Below are positions 33,900 to 43,688 of a stretch of DNA of 64,000 nucleotides, one piece after another. Positions within the stretch are counted from its first letter, which is position 1. Every line of letters begins with the position of its first letter. The notes beneath the pieces are model-generated. The model had not been told where the DNA came from. It was given only the letters and a program-made list of their open reading frames with translations, and did no database searches. The translations under genes and the position numbers were made by a program. Source of the DNA: Sphingomonas sp. NFR15 (GTDB taxonomy: Bacteria > Pseudomonadota > Alphaproteobacteria > Sphingomonadales > Sphingomonadaceae); the NCBI RefSeq assembly GCF_900103265.1, contig NZ_FMWX01000006.1, forward strand, positions 124,001-188,000. Direction: 5' to 3'.

Positions 33900-35222
33900 A
33901 TGACCGACGAAACCGAAGCCGACCTCACCGGCGGCGTGCCCCAGCGCCGCGCCAAGCCCGCGCTCGAATCGATCGGCGCGCGCAAGCTCAGCCCCGCGAC
34001 GCGGATGATGGGGCATGGCTATGACCCGATGCTGTCGGAAGGATCGCTCAAACCCCCGATCTTCCTGACCTCGACCTTCGTCTTCCCCAATGCCGCCGCC
34101 GGCAAGCGCCATTTCGAGGGCGTCACCGGCAAGCGACCGGGCGGTGCGGACGGTCTCGTCTATTCGCGCTTCAACGGGCCGAACCAGGAGATCCTGGAGG
34201 ACCGGCTCGGCGTGTGGGAGGAGGCCGAGGACGCGCTCGCCTTCTCCAGCGGCATGTCGGCGATCGCGACGCTGTTTCTCGCGATGGTGCAGCCCGGCGA
34301 CACGATCGTCCATTCAGGGCCGCTCTATGCCGCGACCGAGACGCTGATCGCGCGCATCCTCGGCAAGTTCGGGGTGAAGTGGCTCGATTTCCCGGCGGGC
34401 GCGACGCGTGCCGAGATCGACGCGGGGCTCGAACAGGCCAAGGGGCAGGGCCGGGTCGCGCTGATCTATCTCGAAAGCCCCGCCAACCCGACCAACGCGC
34501 TGGTCGATATCGAGGCGGTGGCGGCGAGCCGCGACGCGATCTTCGCCGACGGCGAGGAGAAGCCGCCGATCGCCATCGACAACACCTTCCTCGGCCCGCT
34601 CTGGCAGCAGCCGCTGCGGCACGGCGCCGATCTGGTGGTGTACAGCCTCACCAAATATGCCGGCGGGCACAGCGATCTCGTCGCGGGCGGCGTGCTGGGA
34701 TCGAAGGCGCACATCAACACGATCCGTTCGATGCGCAACACGATCGGCACGATCTGCGACCCGCATACCGCGTGGATGCTGCTGCGCAGCCTGGAGACGC
34801 TCGAACTGCGGATGAGCCGCGCGGGCGAGAATGCGGCCAAGGTGTGCGCGTTCCTCGACGGGCATCCCAAGGTCGAGCGGGTCGGCTATCTCGGCTTCCT
34901 CGAGGCGCACGGCGACGCGCGGCAGGCCGACATCTATCGCCGGCATTGCACCGGCGCGGGCAGCACCTTCTCGTTGTTCCTCAAAGGCGGCGAGGCGGAA
35001 AGCTTCGCCTTCCTCGACGCGCTCCAGATCGCCAAGCTCGCGGTCAGCCTGGGCGGCACCGAGACGCTGGCGAGCCACCCCGCCGGCATGACGCACCTGT
35101 CGGTGCCCGACGCGCGCAAGGCGGCGCTGGGGATCACCGACAATCTGGTGCGCATCTCGATCGGGGTTGAGGACGCCGGCGACCTGATCGCCGATTTCGA
35201 GCAGGCGCTGGCGGCGATTTGA
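33900..35222 (+). CDS. Cys/Met-metabolism PLP enzyme (cystathionine gamma-synthase family)
   Basis: A 440-aa PLP-dependent enzyme of the MetB/MetC/MGL family. Seen are VYSRFNGPNQEILEDRLGVW, FSSGMSAIATLFLA, IYLESPANPTNALVDI, IAIDNTFLGPLWQQPL, the PLP lysine in VVYSLTKYAGGHSDLV, and the substrate-binding SLGGTETLASHPAGMTH. The ~45-residue N-terminal extension is longer than in MetB. The exact reaction (gamma-synthase, gamma-lyase or methionine gamma-lyase) cannot be separated by eye. ATG 33900 has AGGAG 7 nt upstream. The gene is monocistronic between two repeats. Confidence 0.9.
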   Translation: MTDETEADLTGGVPQRRAKPALESIGARKLSPATRMMGHGYDPMLSEGSLKPPIFLTSTFVFPNAAAGKRHFEGVTGKRPGGADGLVYSRFNGPNQEILEDRLGVWEEAEDALAFSSGMSAIATLFLAMVQPGDTIVHSGPLYAATETLIARILGKFGVKWLDFPAGATRAEIDAGLEQAKGQGRVALIYLESPANPTNALVDIEAVAASRDAIFADGEEKPPIAIDNTFLGPLWQQPLRHGADLVVYSLTKYAGGHSDLVAGGVLGSKAHINTIRSMRNTIGTICDPHTAWMLLRSLETLELRMSRAGENAAKVCAFLDGHPKVERVGYLGFLEAHGDARQADIYRRHCTGAGSTFSLFLKGGEAESFAFLDALQIAKLAVSLGGTETLASHPAGMTHLSVPDARKAALGITDNLVRISIGVEDAGDLIADFEQALAAI

Positions 35223-35238
35223 TCGTCCCGCCTCAATT

Positions 35239-35322
35239 CCGTTCGTGCTGAGCGAAGTCGAAGCACGTGTTCCGGGCGGGAGCGCTTGGGGCACGTGCTT
35301 CGACAAGCTCAGCACGAACGGG
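35239..35322. repeat. Dispersed repeat, family B, inverted pair
   Basis: CCGTTCGTGCTGAGCGAAGT... and inverted ...CGACAAGCTCAGCACGAACGG are separated by a short core carrying CACGTG. This is the best-preserved inverted pair of the family in this window. Confidence 0.75.
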
Positions 35323-35359
35323 GATGGCGTAGGATGGTCCGGGCTGCTCTACTGTCCCA

Positions 35360-37669
35360 ATGCGCCACCCCCTCCTGCTCGCCGCTCTCCTCGCCACCAC
35401 CCCGCTCGCCGCGCAGACGCCGGCGCCGATCGACACGGTCGATCCGATGATCGGCACCGGCGGCGAAGGGCATACTTTCCCCGGTGCGACGGCGCCGTTC
35501 GGGATGGTGCAGCTCTCGCCCGACACCGATACGCGCTGCGAGATCCGCGCATGCTACAGCCACGCGGCGGGCTATCGCTACGAAGACCCGACCATCCAGG
35601 GGTTCAGCCACACGCATTTCTCGGGCGCGGGGCATAGCGACCTCGGCGACGTGCTGGTGATGCCGGCGGTCGGTGCGCGCGTCGCGCTCGATCCGGGCGA
35701 TCCCAAGCAGCCGGGCACCGGCTATCGCTCACGCTTCGACCACAAGACCGAAGCCGCGCACCCCGGCTATTATGCGGTGACGCTCGCTGACAGCAAGGTG
35801 CGCGCCGAGCTGACCGCTGGCACGCGGATCGGCGTGCATCGCTACACGTTTCCGGCCGGCCAGGCGGCGCATCTGCTGATCGATCTGCGCTCGTCGCTCT
35901 ACAACTATCCCGGCAAGGTGCTGTGGTCCGGGCTGCATCTCCGCCCCGACGGCGTGCTGACGGGTTTCCGCGAAACGCGCGGCTGGGCGCCGGGGCGTAA
36001 GCTGTACTTCGCGATGCGCTTCTCCGCGCCGCTTACCGACCACGCCTTTGTCGATCGCGAGGAGAAGCTGCTCTACAAGGGCTTCCAGGGGCCGGGGCGC
36101 GGCAGCGATGCGCTCGCCGAGAAGCTCGGGCGCGCGCTGGAGGCGCGGCTCGATTTCGGCGTGCTGAACGCGCCGCTCGAGGTGAAGGTCGCGCTGTCGG
36201 GCGTGGATGAGAATGCCGCCGTCGCCAATCTCGCCAGCGAGTCGGGCGATTTCGATGCGGTGCGCGCGCGTACCACCGCTGCTTGGGAGAAAGCGCTCGG
36301 CGCGGTGGCGATCGATGCGCCCGCGCCGATCCGCACCAGCGTCTATACAGCGCTCTATCATGCGCTGCTCGCGCCGACCGTGTGGAGCGATGCCGACGGA
36401 CGGTATCGCGGGCCGGACGATCAGGTCCATCAGGCCAAGGGCTTCACCTTCCGCTCGACCTTCTCGCTGTGGGATACGTTCCGCGCCGAACATCCGCTGC
36501 TGACGTTGGTGCAGCCGGAACAGACCACCGCCGATGTCGTGCAATCGCTGGTGGCGAGCCAGCAGTTTAGTCCTGACGGCATCCTGCCGGTGTGGCAGTT
36601 CGCCGGGCGCGAGACGTGGTGCATGATCGGCTATCATGCCGTGCCGGTGATCGCCGACGCCTATCTGAAGGGGCTGCGCGGGTTTGATGCCGACGCCGCG
36701 CTCGCCGCGATGGTCGCGAGCGCCGATCACCGCGCGTATGGGGGCCTCGGCGACTATATCGATCGCGGCTATGTGCCGATCGACAAGGAGCCCGAGGCGG
36801 CCTCGAAGACGGTCGAATATGCGTTCGACGACTGGAGCATCGCGCGGATGGCGCGGGCGATGGGCAAGACCGACATCGCCGACCGATTCGAGAAACGCGC
36901 CGGCAACTGGCGGAACAGCTTCGACGCGAACAGCGGCTGGCTGCGCGCTCGGCTTTCGACCGGCGCGTTCCGCACGCCGTTCGATCCGACCGCGATCAAC
37001 TATGGCTCGGACTATACCGAGGGCAATGCGTGGCAATATAGCTGGTTCGTGCCGCAGGACGAGGCCGGGCTGATCGCGCTGCTCGGCGGCGATGCGAAGA
37101 CGATCGCCAAGCTCGACGCGATGTTCGATTTCGACACCAGCAAGGTCGATTACAGCCATGCGGAAGATATCGCCGGGCTGATCGGCCAATATATCCACGG
37201 CAACGAGCCGAGCCACCACGTCGCCTATCTCTACGCTTATGCCGGCGCGCCGTGGCGGACGCAGGCGCGGCTCAAGCAGATCGTCGACAGCCAGTACAAG
37301 CCGACGCCCGACGGGCTCGCGGGCAATGACGATCTCGGGCAGATGTCGGCGTGGCTGGTGTTCACCGCGCTCGGCTTCTACCCCGTCGCGCCGGGATCGA
37401 ACCAATATGTCCTCGGGCGGCCGTTCGTGTCGCGCGCGGTGCTGACCTTGCCGAACGGCAGGCGCTTCACGGTGGTCGCCGATGGCCTGTCGGATGCGCA
37501 CCCCTATATCGGCGCGGTGACGCTGAACGGCGCGCCGCTCTCGCGCAGCTTCGTGACCGACGCGGAACTTCGGGCCGGCGGGGAGTTGCGCTTCACGATG
37601 GCGGCCGCGCCGAACACATCTTGGGGCAGCGGTGCTGCGGCGCGGCCGTTCTCGATATCAGCACGCTGA
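35360..37669 (+). CDS. GH92-family alpha-mannosidase, secreted
   Basis: A 769-aa glycoside hydrolase with a signal peptide (MRHPLLLAALLATTPLAAQ). Family landmarks in order are MIGTGGEGHTFPGATAPFGM, GFSHTHFSGAGHSDLGDV, FRSTFSLWDTFRAEHPLL, QFAGRETWCMIGYHAVPVI, the catalytic-domain GNEPSHHVAYLYAYAG and GNDDLGQMSAWLVFTALGFY. GH92 enzymes are Ca-dependent exo-alpha-mannosidases, mostly alpha-1,2, acting on N-glycan- or mannan-derived oligosaccharides in the periplasm or outside. No SusC/SusD-like receptor or other glycosidase is adjacent, so it is not in a polysaccharide-utilisation cluster. Exact linkage is unknown. Confidence 0.92.
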   Translation: MRHPLLLAALLATTPLAAQTPAPIDTVDPMIGTGGEGHTFPGATAPFGMVQLSPDTDTRCEIRACYSHAAGYRYEDPTIQGFSHTHFSGAGHSDLGDVLVMPAVGARVALDPGDPKQPGTGYRSRFDHKTEAAHPGYYAVTLADSKVRAELTAGTRIGVHRYTFPAGQAAHLLIDLRSSLYNYPGKVLWSGLHLRPDGVLTGFRETRGWAPGRKLYFAMRFSAPLTDHAFVDREEKLLYKGFQGPGRGSDALAEKLGRALEARLDFGVLNAPLEVKVALSGVDENAAVANLASESGDFDAVRARTTAAWEKALGAVAIDAPAPIRTSVYTALYHALLAPTVWSDADGRYRGPDDQVHQAKGFTFRSTFSLWDTFRAEHPLLTLVQPEQTTADVVQSLVASQQFSPDGILPVWQFAGRETWCMIGYHAVPVIADAYLKGLRGFDADAALAAMVASADHRAYGGLGDYIDRGYVPIDKEPEAASKTVEYAFDDWSIARMARAMGKTDIADRFEKRAGNWRNSFDANSGWLRARLSTGAFRTPFDPTAINYGSDYTEGNAWQYSWFVPQDEAGLIALLGGDAKTIAKLDAMFDFDTSKVDYSHAEDIAGLIGQYIHGNEPSHHVAYLYAYAGAPWRTQARLKQIVDSQYKPTPDGLAGNDDLGQMSAWLVFTALGFYPVAPGSNQYVLGRPFVSRAVLTLPNGRRFTVVADGLSDAHPYIGAVTLNGAPLSRSFVTDAELRAGGELRFTMAAAPNTSWGSGAAARPFSISAR

Positions 37670-37741
37670 CCGCCCCGGCGCGGCGAACTTTCGGGCGCGC
37701 TCAGCCCCGATGAGGAGGGGATTTCCCGTTTTCGGCGGCGC

Positions 37742-38404
37742 TCACACCGCCGGGTAGCGCAGCCGGCCGATGAAGCGTGACAGGCTCGGGCGGTAGGCGG
37801 CGCGGGCGAGCAGGCCGGCCTTGGTCTTCTCGAAGCGCATGATGCCCTCGATCCGCCGCGCGAGGAACGCGCGCGTGTCGGCCCAGCCTTCGCTCTCGTC
37901 GTCGAGGAACACGCTCATCGTCGCGGCGTAGATCGCGGCGAGGATCGTGCGTTTGGTATAATGGTTGTAGTCGGTCGCGGTGTCGCCCGCCGCGCGCCAG
38001 ATCGCGTCCGCCGCCGACCAGCCGAGCCGCGCGCCGGCGGTGATGTTCTGCGGCATCGCCAGGATCGCGAAGGCGCGGCGCAACGCCTCGCGGTTGGGCG
38101 CGACGATCGCCAGCCGCGCCTCGACCAGCGCGGTGATGCGCGCGCGAATCTTCATCGTGGCGACCGCCTCGGGCGGCAGGCGTTCGACCATGTCGGCGTT
38201 TATGCTGCCGAACCACGCCGCGATCATCTCGATCTGGCCGGGCAGCGCGAGCGATGCGACGTCGCGGTCGACGCCGGCGGCGTCGGCGGCGGCATCGCGC
38301 GCGGCGGCGCCCCATCCGTCGAAGGCGGCGTTGGCGGCGATCAGCGGCGCGAGCTGAACCGCAATCTCGTCGAGCGTGGCGTCTTCGGGGATAATCGGCA
38401 TCAT
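37742..38404 (-). CDS. COQ9-family protein (ubiquinone biosynthesis)
   Basis: A 220-aa all-alpha protein of the COQ9 family. It shows ALPGQIEMIAAWFGSINADM, MKIRARITALVEARL, AILAMPQNITAGARLGWSAAD, IWRAAGDTATDYNHYTKRTI and a C-terminal RFIGRLRYPAV. Mitochondrial COQ9 is a TetR-fold lipid-binding protein that presents intermediates to the COQ7 hydroxylase; alphaproteobacterial members are assumed to act likewise. ATG 38404 with GGAG just upstream overlaps the stop of the DMT transporter (ATGATGA), so the two genes are coupled. Confidence 0.87.
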   Translation of the reverse strand: MMPIIPEDATLDEIAVQLAPLIAANAAFDGWGAAARDAAADAAGVDRDVASLALPGQIEMIAAWFGSINADMVERLPPEAVATMKIRARITALVEARLAIVAPNREALRRAFAILAMPQNITAGARLGWSAADAIWRAAGDTATDYNHYTKRTILAAIYAATMSVFLDDESEGWADTRAFLARRIEGIMRFEKTKAGLLARAAYRPSLSRFIGRLRYPAV

Positions 38405-39342
38405 AGGTCTCCGCCCGTATTCTGGTGTTTGGCGCCTTCGGTTGCAACCGGCGCTCGCCGCGCGCGCACCATCACCAGCGCGACCGCGACGAGCAGCGCG
38501 CCGACGATGTCCGCCGGGCCGAGCGCCTCGCCATACCAGACCCAGCCGACCGTCGCCGCGACGATCGGCTGGGTCAGCAGCGCGAGCCCGATCACGAGCG
38601 GCGGGAAGCGGCCGAGCGAGAGCAGCATCAGCCCCTGTCCGAGTATCTGGCTGACGAAGGCGAGGCCGACCAGCGGCCCCCAATGCTGCGGGAAAACGCG
38701 CTCGCCGAGCGCCAGCGCGAACAGCAGCGCCGGCGCGATGCTCATCACCGTCGAGAGCGCGAGCGCGGGCATCGGCGGGGTGGTGGCGCGCACATGCGCC
38801 ATCAGCGCGAGATAGACCGTGTAGAGCAGCCCGGCGAGGATGCAGAGCAGATCGCCGCCGAGATGGCTCGAATCGAGCTGATAGGATTGCCCCATCAGCA
38901 ACAGCGCGCCGATGAAGGCGAGCAGCAACGCGCCCGCCTGCGCCCGCGTCGGCGGCGTGCGCGCGGCGATGAAGCCGTAGATCGGGAAGAGGATCGTCGT
39001 CGAATTGCCGAACAGCGAAGCGTTGGCGAGCGTGGTGCGCAGGATGCCGAGGTGCCAACTGCCGAGATCGCCGGCGAAACACGCCGCTCCCAGCGCCGTC
39101 ATCAGCCAAAGCCGCCACGACCATGCCGCCGGGCGCCAGCCCGAGCGCAGCGAGAGCGCGATCAGCACCGGCGCCGCCAGCGTCAGGCGCCAGAAGGCCG
39201 CCGCGACCGGCCCGGTATCGGCGAGGCGGACGAGCCACGGCCCGAACGCGAGCGCGACGTTGCCGCCGATCAGCGCCGCGAACGCCAACACACCGCCGGT
39301 TTGCGGTGCAGCAGAAATTCTTGGGGAGGCGCGGCGATGCAT
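38401..39342 (-). CDS. DMT-superfamily (EamA) transporter
   Basis: A 313-aa inner-membrane protein with about ten hydrophobic segments and two EamA halves (GNVALAFGPWLVRLADTGPV early; GLALLTQPIVAATVGWVWYG and EALGPADIVGALLVAVALV late). EamA proteins export amino acids or metabolites; the substrate is not predictable. It is translationally coupled to the COQ9-family gene and divergent from the Old Yellow Enzyme. Confidence 0.88.
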   Translation of the reverse strand: MHRRASPRISAAPQTGGVLAFAALIGGNVALAFGPWLVRLADTGPVAAAFWRLTLAAPVLIALSLRSGWRPAAWSWRLWLMTALGAACFAGDLGSWHLGILRTTLANASLFGNSTTILFPIYGFIAARTPPTRAQAGALLLAFIGALLLMGQSYQLDSSHLGGDLLCILAGLLYTVYLALMAHVRATTPPMPALALSTVMSIAPALLFALALGERVFPQHWGPLVGLAFVSQILGQGLMLLSLGRFPPLVIGLALLTQPIVAATVGWVWYGEALGPADIVGALLVAVALVMVRARRAPVATEGAKHQNTGGDL

Positions 39343-39400
39343 GCCGCCCCTTAGCGCCCTATCTCCGCCGCGTCAGGCAACAAAAGGATTGTGCCGTTCC

Positions 39401-40495
39401 ATGACTTCGCTCTTCGACCCGATCGCCCTCGGCGATATCCAGGCTCCCAATCGCGTGCTGATGGCGCCGCTGACGCGCGGCCGCGCCACGCGCGAGCATG
39501 TCCCCACCGACATCATGATCGAATATTACCGCCAGCGCGCGAGCGCGGGGCTCATCATCAGCGAAGCGACCGGCATCTCGCCACAGGGGCTTGGCTGGCC
39601 CTATGCGCCCGGTCTGTGGAATGACGAGCAGGTCGCGGCGTGGCGGCCGGTGACCGACGCCGTCCACGCGGCGGGCGGCCGTATCGTCGCGCAGCTCTGG
39701 CACATGGGGCGGCAGGTGCATTCGTCGGTGACCGGCGAGCAGCCCGTGTCCGCCTCCGCGACCAGGACCGAAGGCCATATGCACACCTATGAGGGCCGCC
39801 AGCCGTCCGAGACCGCGCGGCCGCTGCGGCTCGACGAGATCCCCGGCCTCCTCGACGATTACGAGACGGCCACGCGCAACGCGCTCGCCGCGGGGTTCGA
39901 CGGCGTGCAGATCCATGCCGCCAATGGCTATCTGATCGACCAGTTCCTGCGCGACAACGCCAATTTCCGCGAGGACATTTACGGCGGCTCGATCGGAAAC
40001 CGCACGCGGCTGCTGCGCGAAGTGACCGAGCGCGTGATCTCGGTGGCGGGCGCGGGGCGTACCTCGGTTCGGCTGTCGCCCAACGGCGATTCGCAGGGTG
40101 TGAACGACAGCGATCCCGAGCCCTTGTTCACCCATGCCGCCAAGCTGCTGTCCGATCTCGGCATCGGCTTCCTCGAACTGCGCGAGCCCGGCCCTCACGG
40201 CACCTTCGGCAGCACCGATGTCCCGAAGCTGTCGCCGGCGATCCGCAAGGTGTTCGCGGGGCCGCTGGTGGTCAATTCGGACTACGACACGGCCGAGGCG
40301 GCGCAGGCGGTGATCGATTCGGGTGTGGCCGACGCGGTGGCATTCGGCCGTACCTTCCTCGCCAACCCCGATCTGCCCGAGCGTTTGCGGACGGGCGCGC
40401 CGCTCAACCCGTCGGACCCCGCGACCTGGTACACCCGGGGCGAGAAGGGCTATACCGACTATCCCGCGCTCGAGACCGAAGCCGTCGCGGCGTAA
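39401..40495 (+). CDS. Old Yellow Enzyme family NADH:flavin oxidoreductase
   Basis: A 364-aa FMN-dependent alkene reductase of the NemA/xenobiotic reductase type. Landmarks are RVLMAPLTRGRA, LIISEATGISPQGLGWPYAP, AQLWHMGRQVHSS, GFDGVQIHAANGYLIDQFLR (the H-x-x-N substrate pair), NFREDIYGGSIGNR and VAFGRTFLANPDLPERL. It reduces activated C=C bonds, nitro esters or quinones using NAD(P)H; the physiological substrate is unknown. ATG 39401 starts MTSLFDPIALGDI, typical of the family. Confidence 0.92.
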   Translation: MTSLFDPIALGDIQAPNRVLMAPLTRGRATREHVPTDIMIEYYRQRASAGLIISEATGISPQGLGWPYAPGLWNDEQVAAWRPVTDAVHAAGGRIVAQLWHMGRQVHSSVTGEQPVSASATRTEGHMHTYEGRQPSETARPLRLDEIPGLLDDYETATRNALAAGFDGVQIHAANGYLIDQFLRDNANFREDIYGGSIGNRTRLLREVTERVISVAGAGRTSVRLSPNGDSQGVNDSDPEPLFTHAAKLLSDLGIGFLELREPGPHGTFGSTDVPKLSPAIRKVFAGPLVVNSDYDTAEAAQAVIDSGVADAVAFGRTFLANPDLPERLRTGAPLNPSDPATWYTRGEKGYTDYPALETEAVAA

Positions 40496-40503
40496 CCATC
40501 ACC

Positions 40504-40529
40504 GTCACCCCAGCGTAAGCTGGGGTGAC
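40504..40529. terminator. Perfect 11-bp hairpin between convergent genes
   Basis: GTCACCCCAGC and GCTGGGGTGAC form a perfect stem with a 4-nt GTAA loop. It lies between the Old Yellow Enzyme stop and the ribH stop. It probably ends both transcripts, though it resembles a dispersed repeat and lacks a T-run. Confidence 0.6.
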
Positions 40530-40540
40530 GATCGTGGCGC

Positions 40541-40960
40541 TCAGGCGAAGCGCTCGCGCAAGGCGAGCATGGCGAGCGCGGCCTTGGCGGCCTCGCCGCC
40601 CTTGTCCTTTTCGGTCGGCTTGGCGCGGGCGAGCGCCTGCGCCTCGTTTTCGGTGGTGAGGATGCCGTTGCCGATCGCGAGACCGTCCATCGACAGCGCC
40701 ATCAGCCCGCGCGCGCTCTCGCCCGCGACGATCTCGAAATGATAGGTCTCGCCGCGGATCACCACGCCGATCGCGACATAGGCGTCATAGCGGCCGCTTT
40801 CCGCGGCGAGGCCGATCGCGCCGGGCACTTCGAGCGCGCCGGGGACGGTGATCGTCTCGTGGCTATGGCCCGCCTGCTCGATCGCGGCGCGCGCGCCTTC
40901 GAGCAGCAGGTCGTTGAGATGCGTGTAGAAGCGCGCTTCCACGATCAGAATCCGCGCCAT
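40541..40960 (-). CDS. ribH: 6,7-dimethyl-8-ribityllumazine synthase
   Basis: A 139-aa enzyme condensing the RibD product (an aminopyrimidinedione) with 3,4-dihydroxy-2-butanone 4-phosphate. Seen are [51 protein letters not shown] (substrate loop) and [15 protein letters not shown]. The sequence is full length. Its start overlaps the ribBA stop (TGATG). It is the last gene of the rib operon; nusB, a frequent follower, is absent. Confidence 0.96.
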   Translation of the reverse strand: MARILIVEARFYTHLNDLLLEGARAAIEQAGHSHETITVPGALEVPGAIGLAAESGRYDAYVAIGVVIRGETYHFEIVAGESARGLMALSMDGLAIGNGILTTENEAQALARAKPTEKDKGGEAAKAALAMLALRERFA

Positions 40961-42123
40961 CAGGCGTCTCCCTCGACGATGCGTTCGATTTCGCGTTCAC
41001 CGATGATCGACAGACCATAGCCTTCGAGCGCGACAAGCGTGTGGCGGGTGTTGGTGAGCAGCACCATGTCATGCACGCCCAGTTCGGCGAGCACCTGCGC
41101 ACCGATCCCGTAATCGCGCAATTCCTCCGAATCGCCGTCGAACGTGCCGGTCTTGTGGACCTCCATCTGGCGCGACGCGAAGTTGGGCATCGGCCGGTTG
41201 ATGATGACGACCACGCCGCTGCCTTCCTCGGCGATCATCTTCATCGCGCCGGAGAGCAGCCCCTCGCGGGGGGAGCGTTCGCCGAACGTGTCGGCGAACA
41301 GCGACAGCGTATGCATCCGCACCAGCGTCGGCTTGCTCGGATCGATGCTGCCCTTGACGAGCGCCATCGTTTCCGTGCCGACCGCCTTGTTGTAGAAGGT
41401 GATCGCGGTCCAGTCTCCGCCCCAGCGGCTGCTGAACCGCATTTCGCTGCGGCGTTCGAGCAGATGGTCGTGACGGCGGCGGTAGGCGATGAGATCGCGG
41501 ATCGTGCCGATCTTGAGGTTGTGGCGCTGGGCGAAGGCGACGAGATCGTCGAGCCGCGCCATCGTGCCGTCGTCGTTCATCACCTCGCAGATCACGCCCG
41601 ACGGGTTGAGGCCGGCGAGCCGCGAAACGTCTACGGCGGCTTCGGTATGGCCCGCGCGGATCAGCACGCCGCCGCGTTTCGCAACGAGCGGGAAGACGTG
41701 GCCGGGGCTGACGATGTCCTCGCGGCCGCGGCTGGCGTCGATCGCGACCGCGACGGTGCGCGCGCGATCGGCGGCGGAGATGCCGGTGGTGACGCCCTCC
41801 TTCGCCTCGATCGAGATGGTGAAGGCGGTCTCGTGGCGGGTGCCGTTGTTGCGGCTCATCAGATCGAGCCCGAGCTGATCGACTCGCTCCTTGGAAAGCG
41901 CGAGGCAGATCAGCCCGCGCCCGTGGGTCGCCATGAAGTTGATCGCGTCGGGCGTCGCCATTTGTGCTGGGATGATGAGATCGCCCTCGTTCTCGCGGTC
42001 CTCGTCATCGACGAGGATGTACATGCGGCCGTTGCGCGCCTCATCAATGATCTCCTCCGGGCTGGAGAGGAAGCCGTGGCGAAGCCGGTGGAGATCACCG
42101 GACCGGGGTTCAGCGTTTTGCAC
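40960..42123 (-). CDS. ribB: RibBA-type protein: active DHBP synthase with a degenerate GTP cyclohydrolase II domain
   Basis: A 387-aa fusion. The N-terminal RibB domain is intact: [51 protein letters not shown] and the [19 protein letters not shown] region. The C-terminal RibA-like domain keeps the fold ([43 protein letters not shown]) but the three zinc-binding cysteines of GTP cyclohydrolase II are missing where they should follow the RxH motif. It probably makes only dihydroxybutanone phosphate. GTG 42123, with GGAAG upstream, overlaps ribE by 14 nt; a longer frame to 42162 is less likely. Confidence 0.9.
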   Translation of the reverse strand: MQNAEPRSGDLHRLRHGFLSSPEEIIDEARNGRMYILVDDEDRENEGDLIIPAQMATPDAINFMATHGRGLICLALSKERVDQLGLDLMSRNNGTRHETAFTISIEAKEGVTTGISAADRARTVAVAIDASRGREDIVSPGHVFPLVAKRGGVLIRAGHTEAAVDVSRLAGLNPSGVICEVMNDDGTMARLDDLVAFAQRHNLKIGTIRDLIAYRRRHDHLLERRSEMRFSSRWGGDWTAITFYNKAVGTETMALVKGSIDPSKPTLVRMHTLSLFADTFGERSPREGLLSGAMKMIAEEGSGVVVIINRPMPNFASRQMEVHKTGTFDGDSEELRDYGIGAQVLAELGVHDMVLLTNTRHTLVALEGYGLSIIGEREIERIVEGDA

Positions 42124-42718
42124 GATAGTCTTCCATGCGTTGGAGGTAGCGGGCGAGCACATCGATCTCGATGTTCACCGTGTCGCCCGGACGGGCCGCG
42201 CCGATCGCGGTGACCTCGGCGGTGTGCGGGATGATGTTGACGCCGATGCGGACGCCATCGGCGACGTCCTCGACGCTGTTGACGGTCAGCGAGACGCCGT
42301 CGAGCGTGATTGAGCCCTTTTCGGCCATGTACGGCGCGATCTCCGGCCCGGCGAGGATGGTGAGCCGCTTCGAGCCGCCTTCGTCGTGGAGATCGACGAT
42401 CGTGCCGGTGCCGTCGACATGGCCGGTGACGATATGCCCGCCGAGTTCGTCACCCAGCTTCAGCGCGCGTTCGAGGTTGAGCCGGCGGCCCTCCGCCCAC
42501 TGGCCCCGCGCGGTGCGCGACAGCGTCTCGCCCGACACGTCGGCCGCGAACCAGCCCGGCGCCTTGTCGACCACGGTAAGGCACACGCCCGAGCAGGAGA
42601 TCGACGCGCCCAGATCGATATCGGCGGTGTCATAGGACGTGGTGATGCGGACACGCGTGTCGCCGCGCGGCTCGACGGCCGCGATCGTGCCGACATCGGT
42701 GATGATTCCGGTGAACAT
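42110..42718 (-). CDS. ribE: Riboflavin synthase, alpha chain
   Basis: A 202-aa enzyme that dismutates two lumazines to riboflavin. It has the two tandem lumazine-binding repeats: [20 protein letters not shown] to the [17 protein letters not shown] region, then [17 protein letters not shown] with [15 protein letters not shown]. Its start overlaps the ribD stop (TGATG) and its 3' end overlaps the ribBA start, so expression is tightly coupled. Confidence 0.95.
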   Translation of the reverse strand: MFTGIITDVGTIAAVEPRGDTRVRITTSYDTADIDLGASISCSGVCLTVVDKAPGWFAADVSGETLSRTARGQWAEGRRLNLERALKLGDELGGHIVTGHVDGTGTIVDLHDEGGSKRLTILAGPEIAPYMAEKGSITLDGVSLTVNSVEDVADGVRIGVNIIPHTAEVTAIGAARPGDTVNIEIDVLARYLQRMEDYRAKR

Positions 42719-43686
42719 CAGACTCTCTCCGTGCGCTCGTAGACCTCGAGCCGGTCGCTGCCAAGTTGCCGTGCGTCAAGCCTCTCCCAACGGCCGTGCG
42801 CGTGCGCGAGATCGTCGAGGCCGATCGCGGGCAGGGTGCGCCCGCCGCCGATCAGGATCGGCGCGCGGTACAGCAGCAGCCGATCGACCAGGTCGGCTGC
42901 GAGGAACGCCGCCGCCGTCGCGGCGCCGCCTTCGACCAACAGGCTGCCGATCCCCGCGAGCGTCGCGATCTCGGCCGGCGCGGCGAGCGTCGTCCATCCG
43001 GGCTCGGGCGTTGCGGAGAGCAGGACGCGGGCCGGCGCGCGATCGCCGAGGCCGGGCAGGCGCACGTCGAGGCGCGGCCGGTCTGCCGCCAGCGTCCCGC
43101 GCCCGACCAGGATCGCATCGTGCCGCGCGCGTTCGAGATGCGCGTGCGCGCGCGCTTCCGCGCCGGTGATCCACTGGCTGCGTCCGTCACCCATCGCCGC
43201 CGCACCGTCGAGCGAGAGCGCGAGCTTGAGCGTGACGTGCGGCCGGCCGAGACGCAGGCGGGTGAGGAAACCGGCCATGCCCCGCCGCGCCTCGGCCGCG
43301 CCGATGCCGGTGGTGACGGTGATTCCGGCCGCCTCCAGCCGGGCGATGCCATCGCCGTCGGTGCGCGGATCGGGGTCGCGCAGCGCGATCACCACGCGCG
43401 CGACGCCCGCCGCGACGAGCAGATCGGCGCAGGCGGGGCCGCGCGGCGAGACGTGCGCGCAGGGTTCCAGCGTGACGTAGCAGGTCGCGGCGCGGGCCGA
43501 TTCGCCCGCCTGGTCGAGCGCCATCGCCTCGGCATGCGGGCGGCCACCGGGTTGGGTCCAGCCGCGCCCGATGACACGGCCGTCGCGAACGATGACGCAG
43601 CCGACATTGGGATTGGGAGTCGATCGGCCGCGTCCGCGTTCGGCCAGCGACTGTGCCGCCGCCATCCAGCGCGCGTCGTCGGCCAC
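42718..43686 (-). CDS. ribD: Bifunctional riboflavin deaminase-reductase
   Basis: A 322-aa two-domain enzyme. The deaminase domain shows TPNPNVGCVIVRDGRVIG, the zinc motif HAEAMAL and the second motif TLEPCAHVSPRGPACADLLV. The reductase domain shows LKLALSLDGAAAMGDGRSQW and SLLVEGGAATAAAFL. It performs steps two and three of riboflavin synthesis. GTG 43686, 2 nt after the upstream gene's stop, gives the family N-terminus (DDARWMAAAQSLAERG); ATG 43665 would trim it. Confidence 0.94.
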   Translation of the reverse strand: MADDARWMAAAQSLAERGRGRSTPNPNVGCVIVRDGRVIGRGWTQPGGRPHAEAMALDQAGESARAATCYVTLEPCAHVSPRGPACADLLVAAGVARVVIALRDPDPRTDGDGIARLEAAGITVTTGIGAAEARRGMAGFLTRLRLGRPHVTLKLALSLDGAAAMGDGRSQWITGAEARAHAHLERARHDAILVGRGTLAADRPRLDVRLPGLGDRAPARVLLSATPEPGWTTLAAPAEIATLAGIGSLLVEGGAATAAAFLAADLVDRLLLYRAPILIGGGRTLPAIGLDDLAHAHGRWERLDARQLGSDRLEVYERTERV

Positions 43687-43688
43687 GA

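Noticed and set aside
33823..33900. SAM riboswitch before the Cys/Met PLP enzyme
   Set aside because: A small hairpin (CCCG/CGGG) is present but none of the SAM-II or SAM/SAH consensus elements could be matched by eye. A covariance-model search would settle it.
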